64,000 nt of DNA from NCBI RefSeq assembly GCF_019991125.1, contig NZ_JAGENB010000002.1:682001-746000 (forward strand), written 5' to 3'. The notes under the pieces were generated by a model that was not told where the DNA came from, made no database searches, and saw only the letters and a list, made by a program, of their open reading frames with translations. The translations under genes were made by a program, and so were the position numbers. Shown piece after piece: positions 53,215 to 60,911 of the stretch. Each line of letters opens with the position of its first letter. The first letter of the stretch is position 1. The DNA is from Phyllobacterium calauticae (GTDB lineage: Bacteria > Pseudomonadota > Alphaproteobacteria > Rhizobiales > Rhizobiaceae).

Positions 53215-54450
53215 CTAACTGTCCAGGGCGTAACTGATGCGCACGGTGGTTCCGACATCGGGCGTCGAGGTGATTTTGAACTTGCCGGCCATGGTTTTCA
53301 CCAGTTCCATGCAGTTGGTCAGTCCGAGACCAAGATGAACGCCTGCCTTGGTTGAAAAGAACGGCTCCTTGGCCTTGGCAAGCGTCGACGGGCTCATGCC
53401 GATGCCGTTGTCGGCAACGACCAGTATCAGCCGCGGGCGTTGCAGAAAGCGCCGGTGGATACTGGCCTTGATGGCAATGACGGGGGTGGCGCGGGTGGCG
53501 ACGGCATTGATCGCATTGCGGACAAGTTCGTCGATGATCAGGTGGAACTGCGATGCCGGAATAAGCGAATTGCGTGCGGCCTGATCGATGTCCAGCTGCA
53601 GGTTGACCGCGCTCTTCGACACGATGTCCGCAAGTAATTCGCCCAACGGCACCTTGCGGAACTGCGTCTTGGAGTGCCCGATCATCATCAATCCCTCATT
53701 GATGCTTTCAAGCTCGGCAATGGTGTTGCGGGCCGCCGCGGTCATTTCAGAGGACGGAATGGCGTTGTTGCCCACATAGCCGAGAAAGAGGCGCAGGGCG
53801 GCAATCCGCGTCCGGGTCATGTGGGCAAACAGGGTGGAGAAAGAGCGGATATGCTGATCCTTGCGCCGCGCCAGAAGGCTGCGCTGATGCATGAGCAATC
53901 CCACCAGGATAAGTGCACCGGCGGCGCCCAGGAGCTTGTTTCTGGCGACATCCGCGGCAATTGTTGCGGTTCCCTGAAGGGTGATGCTGTGAGCCAGTGT
54001 CGAACCGGCAGTGCGAAAAATGTCCGTTTCGATTGTCTGTATGGTTTTCAGCGCCTTGTCGAACTGGTTTCCCGCCTTGATCTGCGGAACCAGTACGGTG
54101 TCCACCGTCGAGATCGTTTTTTGCAGGGCCGCAATATCGGGTGCATCGAGGAACCGGTCGGCATAGTCCAGCTGCTGCAGCGATTTGAGGTTGAAGTTCA
54201 TGAGCGTGACCTCCGACAGCAGGCGTGGCTCGACTTCACCTGTCCGGGTTGCCAGCGTCAGGTAACCCTTGATGCTGGCAATCTTTTCGCGCGCCTGCGA
54301 AGCCCGGACCTGGACCTCGAAGCTCTGGCTCATGATTTCGTTTGACTGGATACGATACGTGTCCGCCCGGATGAATGACCAGCAACACACCAAAGCTGCG
54401 CTGATCAGAATGATGTAGAAGAGCGGATCGAGGTATTTATCCAGCTTCAT
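53215..54450 (-). CDS. Membrane sensor histidine kinase
   Basis: 411 residues, starting two bases after the preceding stop. Transmembrane helices at about 11-29 and 175-190 flank a ~145-residue helical periplasmic sensor domain without a recognised family. The dimerisation region LFAHMTRTRIAALRLFLG has a histidine at the usual H-box place but is otherwise degenerate (no HExxTP). The ATPase domain is intact: NELVRNAINAV-like IDELVRNAINAV, VVADNGIGMSP, and GLGLTNCMELVKTMAGKFK. Third gene of the response regulator / molybdopterin-fold / kinase operon. Confidence 0.85.
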   Translation of the reverse strand: MKLDKYLDPLFYIILISAALVCCWSFIRADTYRIQSNEIMSQSFEVQVRASQAREKIASIKGYLTLATRTGEVEPRLLSEVTLMNFNLKSLQQLDYADRFLDAPDIAALQKTISTVDTVLVPQIKAGNQFDKALKTIQTIETDIFRTAGSTLAHSITLQGTATIAADVARNKLLGAAGALILVGLLMHQRSLLARRKDQHIRSFSTLFAHMTRTRIAALRLFLGYVGNNAIPSSEMTAAARNTIAELESINEGLMMIGHSKTQFRKVPLGELLADIVSKSAVNLQLDIDQAARNSLIPASQFHLIIDELVRNAINAVATRATPVIAIKASIHRRFLQRPRLILVVADNGIGMSPSTLAKAKEPFFSTKAGVHLGLGLTNCMELVKTMAGKFKITSTPDVGTTVRISYALDS

Positions 54451-54452
54451 GT

Positions 54453-55109
54453 TCAGTCAACCGGACGGATCGAGGTAACAAACCAAACCCATATGGTGTT
54501 GCGTGCGGGGACGTAAGCTTTCGGAAGCTTGGAGAGTGGCCAGACAATATAAAACGGGCCGCCATCATCGAGCGACAACGGTCTGAAATTCTGATCCTTG
54601 GTACAGGCCCCGCTTTGCTTGTCGGCATCGGTACAAGCTCTCTCGATTGCGATGATGGGCGCAAATTCAACAACTTCTTCCATCGTGACTTTTACAATGA
54701 AATTGTCGAATGCAGCAACTTCGAGATTGGCTTTGTCGCCGATTTTGTATTTCGCAATCATTTCCTGCAGGGAAGGGCCGCGAAAATGCACCTTTGCCCC
54801 GTTGGTCCAAGGCGTTTCCGTGACCAGATCATGCATGGGAAACTGCTGCCTCAGCTGCTCCTGGGTAAAGGTCCCCAGAGGCTTGCCTGACGTGTCCTGC
54901 ATTTGAATGACCGCAGGGTCGTCATTGGCGAATGCCGTGCCGTACCAGAGCGGCGAACCGATCCACAGTGCCGCGAAAAAGAATGCAAGATATTTCCAGG
55001 CGCGCGATGCGCCTTTGTCTTCGTTGGAGATGGCGGCAGGGAAGGGTTCTTCCGACACTGCCTTTGCCATCGATTCTTCAGTTTTTTTAATGTCCAGAGC
55101 CAACCCCAT
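54453..55109 (-). CDS. Membrane-anchored molybdopterin-oxidoreductase-fold protein, likely non-catalytic
   Basis: 218 residues. A helix at about 39-57 (WKYLAFFFAALWIGSPLWYG, ending AFA) anchors or exports it. The rest follows the sulfite-oxidase/YedY-type molybdopterin-binding fold in its short form: GTFTQEQLRQQFP, TPWTNGAKVHFRGPSLQEMI, VAAFDNFIVKVTMEEV, GGPFYIVWPLSKLP, NTIWVWFVTSI. The cofactor-binding cysteine is not at its usual place; instead ACTDADKQSGAC holds two nearby cysteines. Placed between a response regulator (1-base overlap) and a kinase (2-base gap), it is probably a periplasmic sensing partner. Ligand unknown. Confidence 0.65.
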   Translation of the reverse strand: MGLALDIKKTEESMAKAVSEEPFPAAISNEDKGASRAWKYLAFFFAALWIGSPLWYGTAFANDDPAVIQMQDTSGKPLGTFTQEQLRQQFPMHDLVTETPWTNGAKVHFRGPSLQEMIAKYKIGDKANLEVAAFDNFIVKVTMEEVVEFAPIIAIERACTDADKQSGACTKDQNFRPLSLDDGGPFYIVWPLSKLPKAYVPARNTIWVWFVTSIRPVD

Positions 55110-55756
55110 TATAACCCCTTTGGTAGGAGCCCGGTTTTTAAAAGCTTTGCGCGTGCTCGCTTGTAGTATTTTTCTGCCGATGCCGCGTCTATATCAAAGC
55201 GTTCCCCAAGCTGTTCGTATATTTCCTTGCGGCTGATCCCCGACGGTCTTTGTCGCATCCAGCCGAGTATTTCCTGTTCACGCGGCGTGAGGCCGGAATG
55301 GTAAAATTCCGGTGGAGCCGTTGTTTCATTGGACAACCTCACGCTGTAACCCCGTTCTGCAACCTCCTGCAGAACGTCTACGAGGGCTCCCGGCCTTATA
55401 TTGTTCTTGGCCAGGTAGCCAACCACGCCAAGTTTCTGACAATGCTCCCATTCTTCATCCGTATCGGAACCCGTGACGACAAAATGGATTGCGTCCGGTG
55501 AAAGATCGAGGATGACTTGTACAACGTCCAAGCGGTCGTCCTGCGATTTGGGGTCATAGCCGGGCATGCCGGGGTCAATGACCACGAGGTCGAACTGATG
55601 CGACTCCAGCAGGTCCAGCGCAATGGTGACATTGGCCGCGCCGTGAACAATGGATGCCGGCAACGCTGCCTGCAATTCATGGATCAGGGCCAGCCTCATG
55701 AGGTGTTGATCTTCAATGACCAGCACATGTGTATGCTTGGACGTTTGTTCCGACAT
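55109..55756 (-). CDS. LuxR/NarL-type response regulator
   Basis: 215 residues from ATG 55756 behind GAGAG. Receiver domain with HVLVIEDQHLMRLALIHEL (acidic pair), phosphorylation Asp in FDLVVIDPGMPGYDP, and T/K switch positions in FVVTGSDTD and GYLAKNN. The C-terminal LuxR-type helix-turn-helix is GLTPREQEILGWMRQRPSGISRKEIYEQLG..., somewhat diverged at the recognition helix (AASAEKYYKRARAKL). First gene of the signalling operon; its stop codon overlaps the next start by one base. Confidence 0.87.
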   Translation of the reverse strand: MSEQTSKHTHVLVIEDQHLMRLALIHELQAALPASIVHGAANVTIALDLLESHQFDLVVIDPGMPGYDPKSQDDRLDVVQVILDLSPDAIHFVVTGSDTDEEWEHCQKLGVVGYLAKNNIRPGALVDVLQEVAERGYSVRLSNETTAPPEFYHSGLTPREQEILGWMRQRPSGISRKEIYEQLGERFDIDAASAEKYYKRARAKLLKTGLLPKGL

Positions 55757-55843
55757 CGCTCTCACGCGTACCAACAGTTGCACGCCACTCTGTTCAAATT
55801 ACAGCAGTTGCGTCTACAGAGTAGTGCGATTTATACAAAGCGC

Positions 55844-55871
55844 AAAATAGGGACAGGGTTGTCCCTATTTT
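55844..55871. promoter_or_regulatory. Perfect 12-bp inverted repeat between divergent genes
   Basis: AAAATAGGGACA / TGTCCCTATTTT with loop GGGT. It looks like a bidirectional terminator but lies 88 bp upstream of the response regulator start and 75 bp upstream of the divergent gene, where promoters should be. It may be an operator, an attenuator, or the end of an unseen transcript. Confidence 0.6.
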
Positions 55872-55945
55872 TCTAAGCACAACCGCATAGTGTTCCGACC
55901 GAAACGCGAAACGGTGCATTGAGTTGCATTGAGAGGGTATGCGGC

Positions 55946-56320
55946 GTGACTTTGGCTATCATTACCATCGATGGTGTCCGGGTTGATCCGACCGAACGCG
56001 TTGCTTCGATTGCAACTGTGCTTGAATGGCACAGGCATTCCAGACGTGAATTGCAATGGATTGTCCGGACATGCACCGATCGTGCGGACTCCGAACAGGA
56101 CAACGCATCGTCAGACCGGCGCCTGGCGGCGGCAACCGACGCGGAACATCGTGCGCGCGTTGCCATGTTGAGGTATCCGGCAAAAACGCTGGAAGAATTT
56201 GCGGCGAAGGCACAGCATATCTGTTCTCTTCTGCTGGAGGACGATGACAGTTTGGACAAGTACGAACTGTTTTCAATCCTGCAGAGGCTGATCGCACAAC
56301 CACAGTCGGAATGCCAGTAA
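55946..56320 (+). CDS. Small soluble protein of unknown function
   Basis: 124 residues from GTG 55946 (AGAGGG ten bases upstream); an in-frame ATG-less extension to 55919 is possible. Begins TLAIITIDGVRVDPTERVASIATVLEW, then a helical, charged body (DRRLAAATDAEHRARVAMLRYPAKTLEEFAAKAQHICSLL). Divergent from the signalling operon and followed by another small unknown gene; the pair (55946 and 56431) may be one unit. No family recognised. Confidence 0.6.
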   Translation: MTLAIITIDGVRVDPTERVASIATVLEWHRHSRRELQWIVRTCTDRADSEQDNASSDRRLAAATDAEHRARVAMLRYPAKTLEEFAAKAQHICSLLLEDDDSLDKYELFSILQRLIAQPQSECQ

Positions 56321-56430
56321 ATCGAACCGGTACATGCGGTGCAATTCTGGTCCTGCACGCCTGACAGGACTTCGCATCGCATAGGAAAATGCCTCCTCAA
56401 GTGCCTCCATTTTCGAGGGAATTGACCACT

Positions 56431-56925
56431 ATGCCGAGCAATTGGGATAAATCCCAACCTATAGATGCCCATCCGGAAACCGCAAAACTGATCCAGGGTG
56501 CGGAAGCGGTCATTCAACAGGAGATCGGACCGCTGGCCGCGCTCTGCGACGCGTTGCGCCTGCGTCTGGATTCGTACCACAGTGCCGCCAATGCGGCTGA
56601 GCGTCTCGAGCGATGGCGGCTTGCGGTCGTCCTGCACAGCGAGATCATGGAAGTCTGGAAATCGGCGTTTCTGAATGCACGGGCCGCCGTGGACGCCTAT
56701 CTCTCCAACTGTGATCTGGGCACTTTTTTCTCCTGCCGCGAAATTCTGGTGGCATCCCTGCATGGGCGCTGCAAGCCATCTGTCGGCATTGCATTGTCGG
56801 TGATGCAATTTGAAAGCGAGCGCAACCTGCGCAGATTGGCAGATGCTTCGCCCGATATGGTGACGCACAACGAGCCTGTCGACCGGCGATTCCTTCGGGC
56901 GGCGGCTGCGGGCCGGCATCGATAA
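56431..56925 (+). CDS. Small helical protein of unknown function
   Basis: 164 residues from ATG 56431 behind GAGGGA; an ATG at 56389 would add 14 residues. Predominantly helical: AKLIQGAEAVIQQEIGPLAALCDALRLRLDSYHSAANAAERLERWRL is one continuous helical region, followed by LHSEIMEVWKSAFLNARAAVDAYL. No signal peptide. No family recognised. Ends at a strong terminator. Confidence 0.6.
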   Translation: MPSNWDKSQPIDAHPETAKLIQGAEAVIQQEIGPLAALCDALRLRLDSYHSAANAAERLERWRLAVVLHSEIMEVWKSAFLNARAAVDAYLSNCDLGTFFSCREILVASLHGRCKPSVGIALSVMQFESERNLRRLADASPDMVTHNEPVDRRFLRAAAAGRHR

Positions 56926-56955
56926 TTTTCGCCCCGATTTCCCCGAGGGGTGCAC

Positions 56956-56984
56956 AAGGCCTGCTGTCCGGCAGGCCTTTTTGC
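56956..56984 (+). terminator. Intrinsic terminator before the tetR gene
   Basis: Perfect 9-bp stem AAGGCCTGC / GCAGGCCTT with loop TGTCCG, then TTTTGCTTTT. Ends the transcript of the two small unknown genes. Confidence 0.85.
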
Positions 56985-57007
56985 TTTTATGCGCATCATC
57001 CGGGTGT

Positions 57008-57036
57008 TTGACTTTACTAGACGACTGGTCTATTCT
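57008..57036 (+). promoter_or_regulatory. Sigma-70 type promoter of the tetR gene
   Basis: TTGACT (57008-57013), 17-base spacer, TATTCT (57031-57036). The expected start, about seven bases on, coincides with the ATG at 57043, implying a leaderless mRNA. Confidence 0.6.
57018..57032. promoter_or_regulatory. TetR operator copy 1
   Basis: TAGAC GACTG GTCTA, a perfect 5-bp inverted repeat lying in the -35/-10 spacer of the tetR promoter; binding there would block RNA polymerase. A second copy sits in the next gene. Confidence 0.65.
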
Positions 57037-57042
57037 TCTGGA

Positions 57043-57633
57043 ATGGGAAAGATCGACACACGCGCCGTACTGATTGAGGAAGGGCTGAAAGCCCTACTTT
57101 CGCATGGCTATGAAGGGGCGGGCATCGGCCCCGTGCTCAAATCGGCTGGCGTGCCGAAGGGCTCGTTCTACCATTTCTTCGCCAGCAAGGAGGAATTTGC
57201 CTCCGCAGTTCTCGGCTTTTACACCGAGGGCAACCAGATCGTCCGGACGCGGATCCTGGGCGATGAAAGCCAGACGCCGCTTAAACGCCTGCGTGCCTAT
57301 TTCGAATATTACGAGCAGGAATTCGCCCGGGAGAATCCGATTGGCGGCTGCCTGCTCGGCAACCTCGCCCAATCGATTGCCGCCCACAGCGACGTCCTCC
57401 GGCAGGAACTGCACCGGGCTTTTGCCGCGTGGCAACGCGATTTCCAGACGGTTCTGCGGCAGGCGCGCGCGCAGGGCGAATTGCCCGCGCATCTCGATCC
57501 CGACGAGACGGCAGCCTTTCTGATCGATGCCTATGAAGGGGCGCTGGTCCGCATGAAGACGGAAGGCAGCATCGCACCGCTCAAGCGGTTCACGACCATG
57601 ACGCTCGATTGCCTGCTCACAAACCATCCATAG
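57043..57633 (+). CDS. TetR-family transcriptional regulator
   Basis: 196 residues from ATG 57043. N-terminal helix-turn-helix TRAVLIEEGLKALLSHGYEGAGIGPVLKSAGVPKGSFYHFFASKEEFASAVL is the region, with the recognition helix PKGSFYHFFASKEEF. The C-terminal dimer/ligand domain carries ENPIGGCLLGNLAQSIAAHSDVLR, a block of the NemR/AcuR-like group whose conserved cysteine (GGCLLGN) can sense electrophiles. Operator TAGAC-N5-GTCTA overlaps its own promoter, so it is autorepressed. Followed ten bases later by a DUF1127 gene. Confidence 0.88.
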   Translation: MGKIDTRAVLIEEGLKALLSHGYEGAGIGPVLKSAGVPKGSFYHFFASKEEFASAVLGFYTEGNQIVRTRILGDESQTPLKRLRAYFEYYEQEFARENPIGGCLLGNLAQSIAAHSDVLRQELHRAFAAWQRDFQTVLRQARAQGELPAHLDPDETAAFLIDAYEGALVRMKTEGSIAPLKRFTTMTLDCLLTNHP

Positions 57634-57643
57634 GAGATTTATC

Positions 57644-57862
57644 ATGTCCCATATAGAGACGACTGGTCTACTACAACGGCATAGCGGCGGAGGGTTTGCG
57701 GCATTCGTCAAAACCGCTGCGATGGCTATCTGGAACATCTATCTGCGTTATCGCGGAGAACGGGCGGGCGATCCGAGGGTCAGCAAGCTCAGCGATCATC
57801 TGCTCGACGATATCGGGATAACGCGGGAGCAAGCCCGGGAAATTGATCGCCGTCGCCGCTGA
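57644..57862 (+). CDS. DUF1127-domain small protein
   Basis: 72 residues, ATG after TAGGAGATT. The C-terminal 30 residues are the DUF1127 (YjiS-like) motif: RVSKLSDHLLDDIGITREQAREIDRRRR. Such small Arg-rich proteins are common in Rhizobiales; some bind RNA and influence phosphate and carbon metabolism mRNAs in Agrobacterium. Codons 5-9 hold a second copy of the TetR operator. Confidence 0.82.
   Translation: MSHIETTGLLQRHSGGGFAAFVKTAAMAIWNIYLRYRGERAGDPRVSKLSDHLLDDIGITREQAREIDRRRR
57656..57670. promoter_or_regulatory. TetR operator copy 2, inside the DUF1127 gene
   Basis: GAGACGACTGGTCTA, 14 of 15 bases equal to copy 1 at 57018, including the central GACTG. It lies 13 bases into the DUF1127 reading frame. 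Possible roadblock or loop partner of copy 1 (638 bp apart). Confidence 0.6.
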
Positions 57863-57948
57863 TTGGGCCGTAGCCTCATGGGCCCGCCGGTTATCGACAC
57901 GCGGTACACCGCCCGTGCGAATCCCTTCCATGGATTCACGACTTGGCT

Positions 57949-58590
57949 CTACAACGTCGGTGATCGCTCCGCCCAAGCTTTGGTCGCTTGGCAGATATCC
58001 ATCGCTCGGGCGTATGCGGGACGTGCCGTCGTGCGGGCGAGATAGGCACGCTCGACTGAACCCGGGGTATAGTTGCTGGTTCGCAGACCAAGCAAGAGAG
58101 CGTAGCTCACTGAAATGTCAGCAGCGGTAAACTGGTCGCCGGCGAGAAACGGGCGATCTGCGAGACGCCGGATGACCAATCCCAGCCGACTATGAAAGGT
58201 CTCCAGTGCCCAGCTTGTGACCCGGGCATTTCGCTCTGCTTCGGGCGCGAGCGCACGACCAACGAAGACGGCATTCATTGGCCCAGCGAGCCCAGCCTCT
58301 CCCAAATGGAGGAACTGCAGATACGCGGCGAAAGCCGGATCATCCGGGGCGACGGCGAGCGGGCTCGGGCCGTGGCGGGCGAGCAGGTATTCGAGGATCG
58401 CGATCGATTCGACCATGGTCGTCTCGCCGTCCTGTAGCGCCGGGATAAAGCCGGCGGGGTTGATGGCAAGAAAATCGGGATCATTCCCGACAGTGAGCAG
58501 ATCGACCGGGCGCAACCGATACGCCACTCCCAATTCCTCGAGCAGCCAAACGATACGGAACCCACGACCTTCGCCATAGACAGTGAGCAT
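57949..58590 (-). CDS. Glutathione S-transferase family protein
   Basis: 213 residues. N-terminal thioredoxin-like domain (MLTVYGEGRGFRIVWLLEELGVAY, the cis-proline loop NPAGFIPALQDGETTMVESIAILEYL) and an all-helical C-terminal domain (GDQFTAADISVSYALLLG with the N-capping box). It would conjugate or reduce substrates with glutathione in the cytosol. Converges toward the TetR/DUF1127 unit; the TetR cysteine and this GST could both belong to an electrophile response, an inference from position only. Confidence 0.88.
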   Translation of the reverse strand: MLTVYGEGRGFRIVWLLEELGVAYRLRPVDLLTVGNDPDFLAINPAGFIPALQDGETTMVESIAILEYLLARHGPSPLAVAPDDPAFAAYLQFLHLGEAGLAGPMNAVFVGRALAPEAERNARVTSWALETFHSRLGLVIRRLADRPFLAGDQFTAADISVSYALLLGLRTSNYTPGSVERAYLARTTARPAYARAMDICQATKAWAERSPTL

Positions 58591-58903
58591 ACTTGAGCGT
58601 CCTTACGTTGGCTTAAGCGCTTCATTCGCAGGAGCGAGATTTCCGCATATACTGCTATCGCCCGGCCGCGATATGCGCAAGGCTCGTCACATACGCGGCA
58701 TCATGCAGCGCCGGTCCTCCGTTCACGGCCTAGCCTGTTTTCGCGGTTTCCAGGCCATTTTGCCGGTTCGCACTGCAATTTTTTCCTCAGCACAATCATA
58801 CGCGTAGCTCTTCCGACGGAGCAAACACCCGATGCATATTGAAGTTTGTATTTACAGATAGACTCAAAAGATATATCGTTTGTGCATGAAAGGAGAATTT
58901 GCA
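58591..58903. other. 313-bp region between divergent GST and PadR genes
   Basis: No gene seen. Close to the PadR start lies the palindrome GATATATC (58870-58877), a possible operator in the position expected for autoregulation of a YqjI-like protein. Nothing certain on the GST side. Confidence 0.4.
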
Positions 58904-59512
58904 ATGTTTGGAAATTGTCATCACGAACGGCACGAACGCGATGAGCGTTTTGTCATATACGGCATGGGACGCGGCTTTGGCCGCCACGGCGGCGGTCATG
59001 ATGGCCCCGGCGGCGGCGGACGTTTCGGCCGCAGGGGCGGCGGAGGCAGGGTGTTCGCATCGGGCGACCTGCGTCTGGTTCTGCTGGCGCTGGTCGCCGA
59101 GCGGCCGCGCCATGGCTATGAGTTGATCAAGGACATCGAAGAGTTGTTCGGCGGCGCCTATGCGCCGAGCCCCGGTTCTGTCTATCCGTCCCTGACTTTC
59201 CTCGAGGAAATCGGGCAGGTAACGGCAGCGGCGAGCGAAGGCTCGAAAAAGCTCTATACCATCACGGAGGAGGGGCTTGCCTATCTCGCCGAGAACAAGA
59301 ACCTGGTGGATGCGGTCCGCACGCGGATGGGCATGGTTGCCCGTTCCATGGCCGGACAGCGCGCACCGGAGGCCATTGCCCACGCGATGGACACGCTGCG
59401 CACCGCGCTCCACCTGCACAGTCACGGCTGGGATGCGGAAGAGGCGGACCGGGTTCGCAAGATACTCGAGCAGGCAGCGCTGGATATAGAATCAGGCAAG
59501 AAAAAAGACTGA
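58904..59512 (+). CDS. PadR-family regulator, YqjI-like with metal-binding N-terminus
   Basis: 202 residues from ATG 58904, behind AAGGAG. Residues 1-55 are His/Gly/Arg-rich (GNCHHERHERDER, GRHGGGHDGPGGGGRFGRR), then a PadR winged helix: DLRLVLLALVAERPRHGYELIKDIEEL, PSPGSVYPSLTFLEE, KKLYTITEEG. This layout matches E. coli YqjI, a nickel/iron-responsive repressor of the ferric reductase gene yqjH whose His-rich extension binds metal. Metal response is inferred. No yqjH-like gene is adjacent, unlike E. coli. Confidence 0.85.
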   Translation: MFGNCHHERHERDERFVIYGMGRGFGRHGGGHDGPGGGGRFGRRGGGGRVFASGDLRLVLLALVAERPRHGYELIKDIEELFGGAYAPSPGSVYPSLTFLEEIGQVTAAASEGSKKLYTITEEGLAYLAENKNLVDAVRTRMGMVARSMAGQRAPEAIAHAMDTLRTALHLHSHGWDAEEADRVRKILEQAALDIESGKKKD

Positions 59513-59520
59513 TGTCTAAA

Positions 59521-59552
59521 CCCATGCGGCGCCGGAAGCGGCGCCGCTTGGG
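59521..59552. terminator. Hairpin between convergent padR and ftsZ2 genes
   Basis: Stem CCCA-T-GCGGCGCC / GGCGCCGC-T-TGGG (12 bp with one mismatch) and loop GGAAGC, eight bases after the PadR stop and 18 before the ftsZ2 stop. Likely shared terminator. Confidence 0.6.
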
Positions 59553-59569
59553 AGTTCATGCAAGGGAAT

Positions 59570-60604
59570 TCAGGCCTGGCGTCTGGTCATCGACAGGACG
59601 GAGCCGGGTGTGCCTGCATCAGACAGTGCGGCAGCGCGGGCAACATCGATGCCGGTTGCAACCACTGATACCCGGAATACGCCTTCCAGCGCATCGTCAA
59701 ACGTCGCGCCGAGAATGATGTTGGCCTGATCGTCGACTTCTTCGCGGATACGGGTTGCGGCTTCATCGACCTCGAACAGGGTCATGTCGCGTCCGCCGGA
59801 AATCGATACCAGGACGCCCTTGGCACCCTTCATCGATTCCACATCGAGAAGCGGATTGGCGATTGCAGCTTCGGCGGCTGCCTGTGCGCGGCCTTCGCCG
59901 GTGCCTTCGCCCGTACCCATCATGGCGCGGCCCATGTCGCGCATAACCGAGCGCACGTCGGCAAAATCCAGATTGATCAGGCCTTCGCGGACCATCAGAT
60001 CCGTGATGCAGGCAACACCGGAATAGAGAACGCGGTCGGCCGTGGCAAAGGCATCGGCAAAGGTCGTGGACGCGTTGGCGACGCGGAAAAGGTTCTGGTT
60101 GGGGATGACGATCAGCGTATCGGCGCTGTCGCGCAGTTCTTCCAGACCTTCTTCAGCCATGCGCATCCGGCGTGTGCCTTCAAACGAGAATGGCTTTGTC
60201 ACGACGCCAACCGTCAGGATGCCGGCCGAGCGGGCTGCGCGGGCAATGACCGGCGCTGCGCCGGTTCCGGTGCCGCCGCCCATGCCTGCCGTCACGAAGC
60301 ACATGTGCGTGCCGGCAAGATGATCCATGATTTCGTCGATGCTTTCTTCCGCGGCAGCCCGTCCGATTTCCGGATGCGAGCCTGCGCCAAGCCCCTGCGT
60401 CACATTGGCGCCGAGCTGGATCAGCCGGCTTGCCTTGGACATGGCCAGTGCCTGGGCATCCGTATTGGCCACAATGAACTGCGTGCCCTGCAGGTTTTCA
60501 CGGATCATGTTGTTAACCGCATTGCCGCCGCCGCCGCCGACACCGAACACGGTGATATTCGGCTTCATCTCGGAAATTTCCGGCTTCTTGAGGTTAATTG
60601 ACAT
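59570..60604 (-). CDS. ftsZ2: Short FtsZ paralogue (FtsZ2)
   Basis: 344 residues, ATG with AGGATTG upstream. Complete tubulin-like GTPase core: [14 protein letters not shown], tubulin signature [10 protein letters not shown] (109-118), [10 protein letters not shown] and the T7 synergy loop [11 protein letters not shown] with its catalytic aspartate. The chain stops after the core ([19 protein letters not shown]); the long linker and the C-terminal peptide that binds FtsA/ZipA are missing. Sinorhizobium meliloti has such an ftsZ2 besides the essential gene. It is not in a dcw cluster. It can probably polymerise but cannot be tethered like FtsZ1. Confidence 0.9.
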   Translation of the reverse strand: MSINLKKPEISEMKPNITVFGVGGGGGNAVNNMIRENLQGTQFIVANTDAQALAMSKASRLIQLGANVTQGLGAGSHPEIGRAAAEESIDEIMDHLAGTHMCFVTAGMGGGTGTGAAPVIARAARSAGILTVGVVTKPFSFEGTRRMRMAEEGLEELRDSADTLIVIPNQNLFRVANASTTFADAFATADRVLYSGVACITDLMVREGLINLDFADVRSVMRDMGRAMMGTGEGTGEGRAQAAAEAAIANPLLDVESMKGAKGVLVSISGGRDMTLFEVDEAATRIREEVDDQANIILGATFDDALEGVFRVSVVATGIDVARAAALSDAGTPGSVLSMTRRQA

Positions 60605-60911
60605 CGTGCAATCCTTATTCCCGGCCGATCGTCTGTATCGGCGTGCAGGTACGTAATGTTATGACGGAGCTCACTCGGAGAATCAAAGCCTCTCCGTACC
60701 CCAATGTCCGGCAAAGAATCAGACAGCGGGTTTCGGCGCAAGCCCTGAAATGGCATATCGCCCGGATGGGTTGTCAAAAGTATGTCCGGAACGACGGGCG
60801 AAAGGACATCGCGGATGCAATGTCCTTGAGATTGACGCAATAGTTCACGAAGGAACCATCCCGACACTCTGATGTTTCCCACCCACAGTTTCTGATCAGG
60901 AGAATTGGCCT
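60605..60911. other. 307-bp region between divergent ftsZ2 and mscS
   Basis: No gene seen. At 60852-60876, GGAAC-N16-TGTT is one base off the EcfG consensus (GGAAC-N16/17-CGTT) and lies 36 bp before mscS, so a weak general-stress promoter is possible. The ribosome site of mscS is CAGGAG at 60897. Confidence 0.45.
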
